Shown here: positions 26,109 to 35,025 of the stretch, piece after piece
Layout of the letters: the number at the start of each line of letters is the position of its first letter
Numbering within the stretch: the first letter of the stretch is position 1
NCBI RefSeq assembly: GCF_029839275.1
Contig: NZ_JAOCAH010000007.1
Span: 124,001-188,000, forward strand
Length of the DNA: 64,000 bases
Source: Pseudomonas sp. GD03944
GTDB lineage: Bacteria > Pseudomonadota > Gammaproteobacteria > Pseudomonadales > Pseudomonadaceae
Reading direction: 5' to 3'
Made by a program: the position numbers and the translations under genes
The notes under the pieces: generated by a model
Databases searched by the model: none
What the model saw: only the letters and a program-made list of their open reading frames with translations
What the model was told of the DNA's origin: nothing

Positions 26109-26510
26109 TCAGCGGCGGGCAGGTACCGGGCGGGTGCGGCCGCGGTCGTCGATGGCGACGAAGACGAAGACCGCCTCGGTGACCTTGCGCCACTCGCTGG
26201 ACAGCGGGTCGTCGCTCCACACCTCCACCAGCATCTGGATCGAGCTGCGGCCGATTTCCAGCGCCTGCGTATAGAAGGAAAGCTGCGCACCGACCGCTAC
26301 CGGGACCAGGAAGGCCATGCGATCGATCGCCACCGTGGCCACGCGGCCTCCGGCGACCTTGCTGGCCATGGCGGTGCCGGCCAGGTCCATCTGGGACACC
26401 AGCCAGCCGCCGAAAATATCGCCAAAGCCATTGGTTTCGCGAGGAAGGGCGGTGATCTGCAGGGCCAGGTCACCTTGGGGAATCGGGTCGTCCTGTTCGA
26501 ATTCGTTCAT
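26109..26510 (-). CDS. Acyl-CoA thioesterase (hotdog fold, YciA-like)
   Basis: Hydrolyses acyl-CoA thioesters in the cytoplasm. The 133-residue product is a single hotdog domain with the family motif NGFGDIFGGWLVSQMDLAG (about residues 27-45), whose aspartate is the usual catalytic residue, and EAVFVFVAIDDRGRTRPVP near the end. It is encoded convergently to the TRAP binding-protein gene. The first ATG is the only reasonable start. Confidence 0.88.
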   Translation of the reverse strand: MNEFEQDDPIPQGDLALQITALPRETNGFGDIFGGWLVSQMDLAGTAMASKVAGGRVATVAIDRMAFLVPVAVGAQLSFYTQALEIGRSSIQMLVEVWSDDPLSSEWRKVTEAVFVFVAIDDRGRTRPVPARR

Positions 26511-26892
26511 CTGGGTACGGCTCGCAGCGCAATTGTTGTTGTGGCGTGGAGCAGGTCGTCGGCAGGTCTCGGACGAGAGCAGGGATGAAAGCGTACAGGT
26601 GCAGGGCAGCCTGGGTCCTGTCTCGACGCCCGGTGGCCGGACGCGATCATGTTCAACGGCCTGTCAGCACACTGGAATGCAGGCGTGGCGAGTATACCGA
26701 CTGAACGGTCGTGGGGCGACTGTGGCGCTATGCCGCCAACCCCGAAGTGACGCTGTTTTGCGCCCGAGGATCGGGTCGATCGCAAATTTCGCATCGGTCA
26801 TCTAACTGTCACATTCATTTCATAGATTGGTCATGTGGCCTGCAGATACTTGGGCCCGTTCCATCCAACACTAATTCTGCTAGGAGCAAGGC
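26511..26892. other. Intergenic region carrying the pstS promoter
   Basis: No gene is evident in these 382 bases. The region separates the divergent thioesterase and pstS genes, and its right end holds a Pho box at 26806-26823. The middle portion is GC-rich with short ORFs that look like shadows. Confidence 0.7.
26806..26823 (+). promoter_or_regulatory. Pho box upstream of pstS
   Basis: CTGTCACATTCATTTCAT fits the two-repeat PhoB consensus CTGTCAT-N4-CTGTCAY: the first repeat is 6 of 7, the second is degenerate. It lies 70 bp before the pstS start. Confidence 0.65.
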
Positions 26893-27861
26893 ATGAAACT
26901 TAAGCGTTTGATGGCGGCCATGACTTTTGTCGCCGCTGGCGTTGCCACCGCCACCGCGGTTGCCGCTGTCGACCCGGCTCTGCCGACCTACGAAAAGACT
27001 TCCGGCGTATCGGGTAACCTGAACAGCGTGGGGTCCGATTCCCTGGCGAACCTGATGACCCTGTGGGCTGAAGAGTTCAAGAAGAGCTACCCGAACGTCA
27101 ACATCCAGATCCAGGCCGCTGGTTCCTCCACCGCGCCACCCGCGATGACCGAAGGCACCGCCAACATGGGCCCGATGAGCCGCGCCATGAAGGACAGCGA
27201 GATCCAGGCGTTCGAGCAGAAGTATGGCTACAAGCCGACTGCCGTTCCGGTTGCGATCGACGCCCTGGCCGTGTTCGTGCACAAGGACAACCCGATCAAG
27301 AGCCTGTCCATCGAGCAAGTGGACGCCATCTTCTCCAGCACCCGCCTGTGCGGTGGTGCCACCGATGTCAAAACCTGGGGTGACCTGGGCCTGACCGGCG
27401 AGTGGGCTGCCAAGCCGCTGCAGCTGTTCGGCCGCAACTCGGTATCGGGCACCTACGGTTACTTCAAGGAAGAAGCCCTGTGCAAAGGCGACTTCAAGGC
27501 TAACGTGAACGAGCAGCCAGGTTCGGCTTCCGTGGTGCAGTCGATCTCCAGCACCCTGAATGCCATCGGTTACTCGGGCATTGGCTACCGCACTTCCAGC
27601 GTCAAGGCCGTTCCGCTGTCCAAGAAAGGCGGTGAAGCCTTCGAAGCCAACGAAGCCAACGCCCTGGCTGGCAAGTTCCCGCTGGCTCGCTTCTTCTACG
27701 TCTACGTCAACAAGGCGCCGAACAAGCCGCTGAGCCCGCTGGACGCCGAGTTCGTGAAGCTGGTTCTGTCCAAGCAAGGCCAGGAAGTGGTCGTCAAGGA
27801 CGGTTACATCCCGCTGCCGAAAAACGTAGTCGACAAAGCGAAGAAGGAACTGGGCCTGTAA
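26893..27861 (+). CDS. pstS: Phosphate ABC transporter periplasmic substrate-binding protein PstS
   Basis: Binds phosphate in the periplasm and delivers it to PstCA. The 322-residue product has a signal peptide ending near AVAA (about residue 25) and the PBP-like fold with phosphate-binding stretches GSDSLANLM (about 47-55), [11 protein letters not shown] (about 76-86) and [20 protein letters not shown] precedes the ATG. A Pho box lies upstream, so it should be induced by phosphate starvation. A separate Pho box lies before pstC. Confidence 0.96.
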   Translation: MKLKRLMAAMTFVAAGVATATAVAAVDPALPTYEKTSGVSGNLNSVGSDSLANLMTLWAEEFKKSYPNVNIQIQAAGSSTAPPAMTEGTANMGPMSRAMKDSEIQAFEQKYGYKPTAVPVAIDALAVFVHKDNPIKSLSIEQVDAIFSSTRLCGGATDVKTWGDLGLTGEWAAKPLQLFGRNSVSGTYGYFKEEALCKGDFKANVNEQPGSASVVQSISSTLNAIGYSGIGYRTSSVKAVPLSKKGGEAFEANEANALAGKFPLARFFYVYVNKAPNKPLSPLDAEFVKLVLSKQGQEVVVKDGYIPLPKNVVDKAKKELGL

Positions 27862-27898
27862 GGGACCCGGTTTCGACCAGAACGCTACGTTCGTAGCC

Positions 27899-27930
27899 GC
27901 GCCCGCCCTCTGTGTACAGAGCGGTGGGCG
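27899..27930 (+). terminator. Hairpin after pstS
   Basis: CGCCCGCCCTCTG-tgta-CAGAGCGGTGGGCG forms an imperfect long stem about 38 bases after the pstS stop. No strong T-run follows. It may attenuate read-through into pstC so that pstS is made in excess. Confidence 0.5.
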
Positions 27931-27946
27931 TAGCTTTGTCAATGTG

Positions 27947-27964
27947 CTGTAACTTTTCTGTCAC
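27947..27964 (+). promoter_or_regulatory. Strong Pho box between pstS and pstC
   Basis: CTGTAACTTTTCTGTCAC matches CTGTCAT-N4-CTGTCAY closely, with the second repeat perfect. It indicates a second PhoB-dependent promoter for pstCAB-phoU, in addition to the one before pstS. Confidence 0.8.
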
Positions 27965-28044
27965 ACAAGCTGGATAGATTATCCGGCCTGGAAATCAGCT
28001 GAAAAATACGGCGCGCTCATGGCCGCGCAGAGACACTCCCTACT

Positions 28045-30330
28045 ATGAATGACCTGGCTAGTGACACCATGACCGCCTCTTCCAAATCCCTCGGGCTGGA
28101 CTTCAACACGCCGGCCCTGTTGCGCAAACGTCGCGTTCGCGCCCTGAAGGACCGCCTCGCGCGCTGGTGCGTATCCGTCGGTGGTATGGCGGTACTCGGC
28201 GCCATCACCCTGATCTTCTTCTACCTGGCCTACATCGTGTTCCCGATGTTCCAGGGAGCCGATATAGAAACCCGCAAGCCAGTCCAGGCCGCCTGGCTGG
28301 CTGACGCCGGCAAGCCCCTGCTGATGGCGGTGGAAGAACAGAACCAGGTTGGCATGCGCCTCAGTGAGCGCGGCCAGGTGCAGTTCTTCGATGCCAAGAG
28401 CATGGCGCCGCTGACGTCGGTTGACCTGCCGCTGCCCGCGGACACCCAGGTGGTGTCGGTCGGCCTCGACCAGCCAGGCAGCAACCGCGTTGCCCTGGGG
28501 CTGTCCAACGGCCAGGTACTGGTATTCGAACATGCCTACCCGGTGAGCTACCCGAATGACGTGAAAACCATCACGCCGGGCCTGAAGTATCCCTTCGGTG
28601 AGGCGCCGATCACCCTGGACGAGCAGGGTCGCGCGCTGGACCACGTCGGCGTCAGCCTGAACGGCGGCTCGCTGATGCTCGCAGCCTCCTCGGGCACGGA
28701 TCTGCATGTTCTGAACCTGGGGCGCGAAGAAAACCTGATGACCGGCGAGGTCACGCTCAGCGAAGACCGTATCGACCTGGCGCAGATCGCCGAGCCGATC
28801 AAGGAGCTGATCATCGACCCGCGCCAGCAGTGGCTGTATGTGATCAATGGTCGCGCCACGGCTGACGTCTTCAGCCTGCGCACCAAGGAACTGAACGGCC
28901 GCTACAAGCTGCTGACCGACGCCAACGCCGAAGTGACCAACGCCACCGCGCTGCTGGGCGGCATCTCGATGCTGGTCGGTGACAGCAAGGGCGGTATCGC
29001 CCAGTGGTTCATGGTCCGCGAGGATGACGGCAAGCAAGTCTTCTCCCAGATCCGCCGCTTCCAGATGGCCGACAGCGCCATCACCCAGATCATGCCGGAA
29101 GAGCGCCGCAAGGGCTTCCTGGCCCTGGATGCCAAGGGCAACCTGGGTATCTTCCACAGCACCGCGCACCGCACCCTGCTGGTCGAGCCGGTGGCCGACG
29201 GTGCGGCGATCGGCAGCCTGTCGCCCCGCGCCAACCGCGTGCTGGTCGAGTCCGATGGCCAGTTGCAGCGCCTGCTGATCGACAACCCGCACCCGGAGAT
29301 TTCCTGGAGCTCGCTGTGGGGCAAGGTCTGGTACGAGAACTATGACAAGCCGGACTACGTCTGGCAGTCCACCTCGGCCAACACCGATGCCGAGCCCAAG
29401 CTGAGCCTGGCGCCGGTTGCCTTCGGTACCCTGAAGGCCGCCTTCTACGCCATGCTGCTGGCCGCACCGCTGGCGATCGCTGCCGCGATCTACACCGCCT
29501 ACTTCATGGCACCGGCCATGCGCGGCAAGGTCAAGCCGGTCATCGAACTGATGGAAGCGCTGCCGACGGTGATCCTCGGCTTCTTCGCCGGTCTGTTCCT
29601 CGCGCCGTATGTCGAGGGGCACCTGCCGGGCATCTTCAGTTTGTTGATCTTCACCCCTATCGGCATCCTGCTGGCCGGCTTCACCTGGAGCCGCCTGCCG
29701 GAGTCCGTGCGCCTGATGGTGCCGGACGGTTGGGAAGCCGCGCTGCTGATCCCGGTGATCCTGCTGGTGGGCTTCATCTCCCTGAGCATGAGCGGTCACC
29801 TGGAAGTCTGGCTGTTCGACGGCAACATGCGTGCCTGGCTGAGCAATGACCTGGGCATCCCGTTCGACCAGCGCAACGCCCTGGTGGTCGGTCTGGCCAT
29901 GGGCTTCGCGGTCATCCCGAACATCTACTCGATCGCCGAGGATGCGGTGTTCAGCGTGCCGAAGAGCCTGACCTTCGGCTCCCTGGCCCTCGGTGCCACG
30001 CCGTGGCAGACCCTCACCCGCGTGGTGATCCTGACCGCCAGCCCGGGCATCTTCTCGGCGGTGATGATCGGTATGGGCCGTGCGGTGGGTGAAACCATGA
30101 TCGTACTGATGGCCACCGGCAACACCGCGATCATGGACATGAACATCTTCGAAGGCCTGCGCACCCTGGCCGCCAACGTCGCGGTGGAAATGCCCGAGTC
30201 GGCGGTCGGCAGTACCCACTACCGCGTGCTGTTCCTGTCCGCGCTGGTGCTGCTGTCCTTCACCTTCGTCATGAACACGCTCGCGGAACTGGTCCGCCAG
30301 CGTCTGCGCGTCAAGTACGCGTCGCTCTAA
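28045..30330 (+). CDS. pstC: Phosphate ABC transporter permease PstC (long pseudomonad form)
   Basis: One of the two membrane subunits of the high-affinity phosphate importer. At 761 residues it is more than twice the E. coli protein. One helix (about residues 47-70) is followed by a large soluble region (about 75-450) with repeated beta-strand sequences such as TADVFSLRTKEL and KGGIAQWFMV that look propeller-like. The canonical permease core follows (about 455-760) with EAxxxxG-type loops (SLALGATPWQT) and six helices. Start ATG 28045 has no strong ribosome site; ATG 28069 is possible. Confidence 0.92.
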   Translation: MNDLASDTMTASSKSLGLDFNTPALLRKRRVRALKDRLARWCVSVGGMAVLGAITLIFFYLAYIVFPMFQGADIETRKPVQAAWLADAGKPLLMAVEEQNQVGMRLSERGQVQFFDAKSMAPLTSVDLPLPADTQVVSVGLDQPGSNRVALGLSNGQVLVFEHAYPVSYPNDVKTITPGLKYPFGEAPITLDEQGRALDHVGVSLNGGSLMLAASSGTDLHVLNLGREENLMTGEVTLSEDRIDLAQIAEPIKELIIDPRQQWLYVINGRATADVFSLRTKELNGRYKLLTDANAEVTNATALLGGISMLVGDSKGGIAQWFMVREDDGKQVFSQIRRFQMADSAITQIMPEERRKGFLALDAKGNLGIFHSTAHRTLLVEPVADGAAIGSLSPRANRVLVESDGQLQRLLIDNPHPEISWSSLWGKVWYENYDKPDYVWQSTSANTDAEPKLSLAPVAFGTLKAAFYAMLLAAPLAIAAAIYTAYFMAPAMRGKVKPVIELMEALPTVILGFFAGLFLAPYVEGHLPGIFSLLIFTPIGILLAGFTWSRLPESVRLMVPDGWEAALLIPVILLVGFISLSMSGHLEVWLFDGNMRAWLSNDLGIPFDQRNALVVGLAMGFAVIPNIYSIAEDAVFSVPKSLTFGSLALGATPWQTLTRVVILTASPGIFSAVMIGMGRAVGETMIVLMATGNTAIMDMNIFEGLRTLAANVAVEMPESAVGSTHYRVLFLSALVLLSFTFVMNTLAELVRQRLRVKYASL

Positions 30331-30345
30331 GGCTTTGGAAGGTAT

Positions 30346-32022
30346 ATGTCCGTGAAAAAGAACTCCGTAAAAGCCTGGTTCAAAAGCGGTTCGCCGTGGA
30401 TCTGGATGAACGCCGGCGCGGTCTCCATCGCCGTGGTCATGACCCTGGGTCTGCTGGCCGTGATCGCCACCCGCGGTCTGGGGCACTTCTGGCCGGCCGA
30501 CATCGTCGAAGCCGACTACCAGGTACCCGGCCAGGAAATGAGGGTGATGGCCGGCGAAATCACCCAGATCGAAGAAATCCCGCGTGCCCGTCTGGCCGCT
30601 TCCGGGTTGCCGGTGAGCGCCGAGGGTGGCGAGTTCATGACCCGCGAGCTGTTCAAGGTGGGTAACCGCGACCTGTACGGCGCGGACTTCTCCTGGGTCG
30701 TGGGCGAATGGCTGAGCAATCAGCGCACGCCGGAAAACCTCACCGCGTTCGAACGCCGCGAGTGGGGCAACTTCTATGGCTACCTGATCAACGTCAAGGA
30801 AAGCGGCCAGCTGGTCGCCGAGGGTGACGCGGCCTGGGGCGCCCTGCAGGAACGTCTGGCACGGGTCGACGACCTGCACAGCCAGGTGGTCCGCCTGGAG
30901 AAGCGCGACATCGGCCGTATCAACGCCGGCCTCGAGCGCATTCGCCTGAAGACCCGCAAGCTGGAGCTGCAGGGTGAACTGACCCCGCAGGCCCAGGCTG
31001 ACCTGGACGCCGAGCGCGCCCAGTGGGACGCCGAGTACAAGGTGCTGGAAACCGAGCTGGTGGCGCTGTACCAGGCCTTCAACCGCGACAGCATCACGGT
31101 GCGCAGCGCCGACGGCCGCGAAATCGAGCTGAGCCTGGGCAAGGTGGTTCGTGCCTACCAGCCGAACGCCATGTCGACCCTGGGCAAGCTGGGCTTCTAC
31201 GGCACCAAACTGTGGGAATTCGTCAGCGACGAGCCGCGTGAGGCGAACACCGAAGGCGGTATCTTCCCGGCGATCTTCGGCACCATCATGATGACCCTGA
31301 TCATGGCCGTGATCGTGACCCCGTTCGGTGTGATCGCTGCGATCTACCTGCGCGAATACGCCAAGCAGGGCCCGCTGACCCGGGTGATCCGCATCGCGGT
31401 GAACAACCTGGCGGGTGTACCGGCCATCGTCTACGGTGTGTTCGGCCTGGGCTTCTTCGTCTACGTGCTGGGTGGATCGCTCGACCGCCTGTTCTTCCCC
31501 GAGGCAGCGCCGGCACCGACCTTCGGTACGCCGGGTCTGTTGTGGGCCTCGCTGACCCTGGCGATCCTCGCGGTGCCGGTGGTGATCGTGGCCACCGAAG
31601 AAGGCCTGGCGCGCATTCCGCGGGCCCTGCGCGAAGGCTCCCTGGCCCTGGGCGCCACCAAGGTGGAAACGCTCTGGCGCGTGGTGCTGCCGATGGCCAG
31701 CCCGGCGATGATGACCGGTCTGATCCTGGCGGTGGCCCGTGCGGCCGGCGAGGTGGCACCGCTGATGCTGGTGGGCGTGGTCAAGCTGGCGCCGAGCCTG
31801 CCGGTCGACGGTAACTACCCGTACCTGCACCTCGACCAGAAGATCATGCACCTGGGCTTCCACATTTACGACGTCGGCTTCCAGAGCCCGAACGTCGAGG
31901 CGGCACGGCCACTGGTCTACGCGACCGCGCTGTTGCTGGTGCTGGTGATTGCGACCCTCAACCTCACAGCCGTCTACCTGCGTAACCGCCTGCGCGAGAA
32001 GTACAAGGCGCTGGACCACTAA
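30346..32022 (+). CDS. pstA: Phosphate ABC transporter permease PstA (long pseudomonad form)
   Basis: The second membrane subunit of the phosphate importer. The 558-residue product has one N-terminal helix (about residues 20-45), a charged region of about 220 residues that looks coiled-coil in part (LARVDDLHSQVVRLEKRD, LERIRLKTRKLELQGEL), and the standard permease core (about 300-555) with the loop GSLALGATKVETLWRVVLP. It follows pstC by 15 bp with a GGAAGG ribosome site, so the operon is contiguous. Confidence 0.93.
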   Translation: MSVKKNSVKAWFKSGSPWIWMNAGAVSIAVVMTLGLLAVIATRGLGHFWPADIVEADYQVPGQEMRVMAGEITQIEEIPRARLAASGLPVSAEGGEFMTRELFKVGNRDLYGADFSWVVGEWLSNQRTPENLTAFERREWGNFYGYLINVKESGQLVAEGDAAWGALQERLARVDDLHSQVVRLEKRDIGRINAGLERIRLKTRKLELQGELTPQAQADLDAERAQWDAEYKVLETELVALYQAFNRDSITVRSADGREIELSLGKVVRAYQPNAMSTLGKLGFYGTKLWEFVSDEPREANTEGGIFPAIFGTIMMTLIMAVIVTPFGVIAAIYLREYAKQGPLTRVIRIAVNNLAGVPAIVYGVFGLGFFVYVLGGSLDRLFFPEAAPAPTFGTPGLLWASLTLAILAVPVVIVATEEGLARIPRALREGSLALGATKVETLWRVVLPMASPAMMTGLILAVARAAGEVAPLMLVGVVKLAPSLPVDGNYPYLHLDQKIMHLGFHIYDVGFQSPNVEAARPLVYATALLLVLVIATLNLTAVYLRNRLREKYKALDH

Positions 32023-32089
32023 ATCCTTTCGTCGGTGGCCATTGGGGCCGCCGGCGTGATAAACGAATTGTCAGCGTAGGGAGCATCCC

Positions 32090-32923
32090 ATGCAGCACGA
32101 ATCACACGCTCACGGCATCGACATCTCGGCCCTGGGCCGCGACAAGCAGAGCCTGAACCTGGCCACCGAAACCGTGGCCATCGAAGTACCGAAGCTGAAC
32201 CTGTACTACGGCGAGAAGCAGGCCCTGTACGACGTCAGCATGAACATCCCCAAGCAGCGCGTGACCGCCTTCATCGGCCCGTCCGGCTGCGGCAAGTCGA
32301 CCCTGCTGCGCACCTTCAACCGGATGAACGATCTGGTCGACGGCTGCCGCGTGGACGGCGAGATCAACATCGACGGCAAGAACATCTACCGCAAGGGCGA
32401 AGACGTGGCCGAGCTGCGTCGTCGCGTCGGCATGGTGTTCCAGAAGCCCAACCCGTTCCCCAAGAGCATCTACGAGAACGTGGTCTACGGCCTGCGTATC
32501 CAGGGCATCAACCAGAAGCGCGTACTCGACGAAGCGGTCGAGTGGGGCCTGAAGAGCGCCGCCCTGTGGGACGAAGTGAAAGACCGCCTGCACGAGTCGG
32601 CCCTGGGCCTGTCCGGTGGTCAGCAGCAGCGTCTGGTGATCGCCCGTACCGTGGCGGTGCAGCCGGAAGTACTGTTGCTCGACGAACCGTGCTCGGCACT
32701 GGACCCGATCTCCACGCTGAAGGTCGAAGAGCTGATCTACGAGCTGAAGTCCAAGTACACCATCGTCATCGTGACCCACAACATGCAGCAGGCTGCACGG
32801 GTTTCCGATTACACCGCGTTCATGTACATGGGTAAGCTGATCGAGTTCGGTGACACCGACGCCCTGTTCACCAACCCGGCCATGAAGCAGACAGAAGACT
32901 ACATCACCGGTCGTTACGGTTGA
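32090..32923 (+). CDS. pstB: Phosphate ABC transporter ATP-binding protein PstB
   Basis: The ATPase of the Pst importer. The 277-residue product has Walker [10 protein letters not shown] (about residues 64-72), Q-loop, signature LSGGQQQRL and Walker [26 protein letters not shown] precedes the start. It lies 67 bp after pstA and 161 bp before phoU; all four genes are co-directional. Confidence 0.97.
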   Translation: MQHESHAHGIDISALGRDKQSLNLATETVAIEVPKLNLYYGEKQALYDVSMNIPKQRVTAFIGPSGCGKSTLLRTFNRMNDLVDGCRVDGEINIDGKNIYRKGEDVAELRRRVGMVFQKPNPFPKSIYENVVYGLRIQGINQKRVLDEAVEWGLKSAALWDEVKDRLHESALGLSGGQQQRLVIARTVAVQPEVLLLDEPCSALDPISTLKVEELIYELKSKYTIVIVTHNMQQAARVSDYTAFMYMGKLIEFGDTDALFTNPAMKQTEDYITGRYG

Positions 32924-32963
32924 TGGTCATGCCGGAGTGCGCCGGGCCGTGCCGGCGAGCCTG

Positions 32964-32982
32964 ACCGTACCCCGCGTACGGT
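32964..32982 (+). other. Perfect 7-bp hairpin between pstB and phoU
   Basis: ACCGTAC-CCCGC-GTACGGT forms a stem with a 5-base loop and no T-run. It could be an mRNA processing or attenuation element adjusting phoU expression. Weak evidence. Confidence 0.3.
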
Positions 32983-33084
32983 TGGTGGTTCGCCCCACGG
33001 TCCGGGCGCTTCGTTCGAGACCCTCCATCTGACAAATCGTAGGACGGCGATCTCAAGCCGGTAGCTTTCGCGGAGCGAACCAAC

Positions 33085-33816
33085 ATGATCAACAAAGACA
33101 GCCTTACGCATCACATCTCCCAGCAGTTCAACGCCGAGCTGGAGGAGGTTCGCAGCCACCTCCTGGCGATGGGCGGCCTGGTCGAGAAGCAGGTCAACGA
33201 CGCCGTCACCGCCCTGATCGACGCCGACTCCGGTCTGGCCCAGCAGGTGCGCGAGATCGATGACCAGATCAATCAGATGGAACGCAACATCGACGAGGAA
33301 TGCGTGCGCATCCTGGCGCGTCGCCAGCCGGCGGCGTCCGACCTGCGTCTGATCATCAGCATCTCCAAGTCGGTCATCGACCTCGAGCGCATCGGCGACG
33401 AAGCGACCAAGATCGCCAAGCGCGCCATCCTCCTCACCGAGGAAGGCGAAGCGCCGCGCGGCTACGTGGAAGTGCGCCACATCGGCGACCAGGTGCGCCG
33501 CATGGTGCAGGAAGCGCTGGACGCCTTCGCCCGCTTCGACGCCGACCTGGCCCTGTCCGTCGCCCAGTACGACAAGACTGTGGACCGCGAGTACAAGACC
33601 GCCCTGCGTGAACTAGTCACCTACATGATGGAAGATCCGCGCTCGATCTCCCGCGTGCTGAACGTGATCTGGGCCCTGCGTTCCCTGGAGCGCATCGGCG
33701 ATCATGCGCGCAACATCGCCGAACTGGTGATCTACCTGGTGCGTGGCACCGATGTGAAGCACATCGGCCTGACCCGCATGCAGGAAGAAGTGCAGGGCAC
33801 CAGCAAGGACAGCTGA
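33085..33816 (+). CDS. phoU: Phosphate signalling regulator PhoU
   Basis: PhoU links the Pst transporter to PhoR and restrains the Pho response when phosphate is plentiful. The 243-residue, all-helical product has two PhoU repeats (about residues 15-110 and 125-220), each with the expected ERIGD-type motif (DLERIGDEATKIAKR and LERIGDHARNIAEL). It is the last gene of the pst operon and is followed by a strong terminator. Confidence 0.96.
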   Translation: MINKDSLTHHISQQFNAELEEVRSHLLAMGGLVEKQVNDAVTALIDADSGLAQQVREIDDQINQMERNIDEECVRILARRQPAASDLRLIISISKSVIDLERIGDEATKIAKRAILLTEEGEAPRGYVEVRHIGDQVRRMVQEALDAFARFDADLALSVAQYDKTVDREYKTALRELVTYMMEDPRSISRVLNVIWALRSLERIGDHARNIAELVIYLVRGTDVKHIGLTRMQEEVQGTSKDS

Positions 33817-33840
33817 GTCGTTGAAGCGGCTGACTGAACG

Positions 33841-33879
33841 AAGCGGCCCTTCCCGTGAAAGCGGGAAGGGCCGCTTTTT
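33841..33879 (+). terminator. Terminator of the pst-phoU operon
   Basis: AAGCGGCCCTTCCCG pairs with CGGGAAGGGCCGCTT around a 6-base loop and is followed by TTTTT, 24 bases after the phoU stop. Confidence 0.93.
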
Positions 33880-33960
33880 GCTGGCCGATTCACTGTTTTT
33901 GCGTTGGCCTTTGGCCATCAGGCGCGACTATGCTTACGCCCATTCTTACAGGAGTGGCCG

Positions 33961-34839
33961 ATGAGTAAAGTCAGCGTGCTGGTGGTGGACGACGCTACCT
34001 TCATCCGCGATCTGGTGAAAAAGGGGCTGCGAGACCACTTTCCAGGCGTGCAAATCGAAGAGGCGGTCAACGGCCGCAAGGCTCAGCAACTGCTGAGCAG
34101 GCAGTCGATCGACCTGATCCTCTGCGATTGGGAAATGCCCGAACTGTCTGGCCTCGAGCTGCTCAGCTGGTGCCGCGAACAGGACAACCTGAAGACCGTG
34201 CCCTTCATCATGGTGACCAGCCGGGGTGACAAGGAGAACGTGGTCCAGGCGATCCAGGCGGGCGTCTCCGACTTCATCGGCAAACCCTTCTCCAACGAAC
34301 AACTGGTGACCAAGGTCAAGAAGGCCCTGAGCCGCGCGGGCAAGCTGCAGGCGTTGACCGCCAGTGCCGCGCCGAAGATGCTCAGCACCGGCGCCTTTGC
34401 CAACGACTCGCTGGCGGCGCTGACCGGCGGCAAGGCTGAAGTGATCAAGCCGGCTGCACCCAGTGCGGCACCGGCCCCGGCGGCCGCTGCCAAGCCACCC
34501 GCGGGCCGTGGTCAGGGGCAGCTGCGTTTGCCCGGCGGCAACATGGCCTGCGTGATCAAGGCCCTGAGCCTGAAAGAGGCGCTGCTGGTGGTCAAGCGTA
34601 CGGACGTCTTGCCGCAGGTGCTGGAAAGCGCGGTGCTCGACCTGGAGCAGGGCGAGGGTGGCGAAGTGGCGCGGCTCAATGGTTACCTGCACGCGGTGGC
34701 GGCGTTCGAACCGAAGCCGGACAGCGAATGGCTGCAGCTGACCTTCCGCTTCGTCGACCGTGATCCGCAGAAGCTCGACTACCTGTCACGCCTGATCGCC
34801 CGGGGCACGGCGCAAAAGCATTTCAGCCCAGGCGCATAA
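33961..34839 (+). CDS. Response regulator with a C-terminal PilZ-like domain
   Basis: The 292-residue product starts MSKVSVLVVDDATFIRD (ATG 33961, AGGAG site; an in-frame extension to 33904 is noncoding). Residues 1-125 are a CheY-type receiver with DD near 10-11, phosphoacceptor CDWEMP (about D56), T/S and K (GKPF). An alanine/proline linker (about 165-185) leads to a C-terminal domain of about 100 residues that resembles PilZ but lacks the RxxxR and DxSxxG c-di-GMP motifs. No cognate kinase gene is adjacent. In other pseudomonads the gene also sits next to phoU; the role is not known to me. Confidence 0.82.
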   Translation: MSKVSVLVVDDATFIRDLVKKGLRDHFPGVQIEEAVNGRKAQQLLSRQSIDLILCDWEMPELSGLELLSWCREQDNLKTVPFIMVTSRGDKENVVQAIQAGVSDFIGKPFSNEQLVTKVKKALSRAGKLQALTASAAPKMLSTGAFANDSLAALTGGKAEVIKPAAPSAAPAPAAAAKPPAGRGQGQLRLPGGNMACVIKALSLKEALLVVKRTDVLPQVLESAVLDLEQGEGGEVARLNGYLHAVAAFEPKPDSEWLQLTFRFVDRDPQKLDYLSRLIARGTAQKHFSPGA

Positions 34840-35025
34840 GTGTCATTTGCAACGGCCTGCTCCACCCAGCAGGCCTCGGCAACCCGCTGGCGACTACCGT
34901 GTGTCGCCTGTCCGGTTCTCCCTGCGAGATGCTTCACAACCCTTGGCTTGTGGGTTCGCAGAGTGCCGGAACGGCTGCTAGTCTGCATATCCCGGATATC
35001 AAAAAGCCAGTAAAGATCCGCAGTC

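Noticed and set aside
27979..32019. A minus-strand ORF of 1346 codons opposite pstC-pstA
   Set aside because: It is antisense to two clear permease genes; its composition (Gln, His, Arg-rich) is that of a shadow frame. The same holds for 47685-52301.
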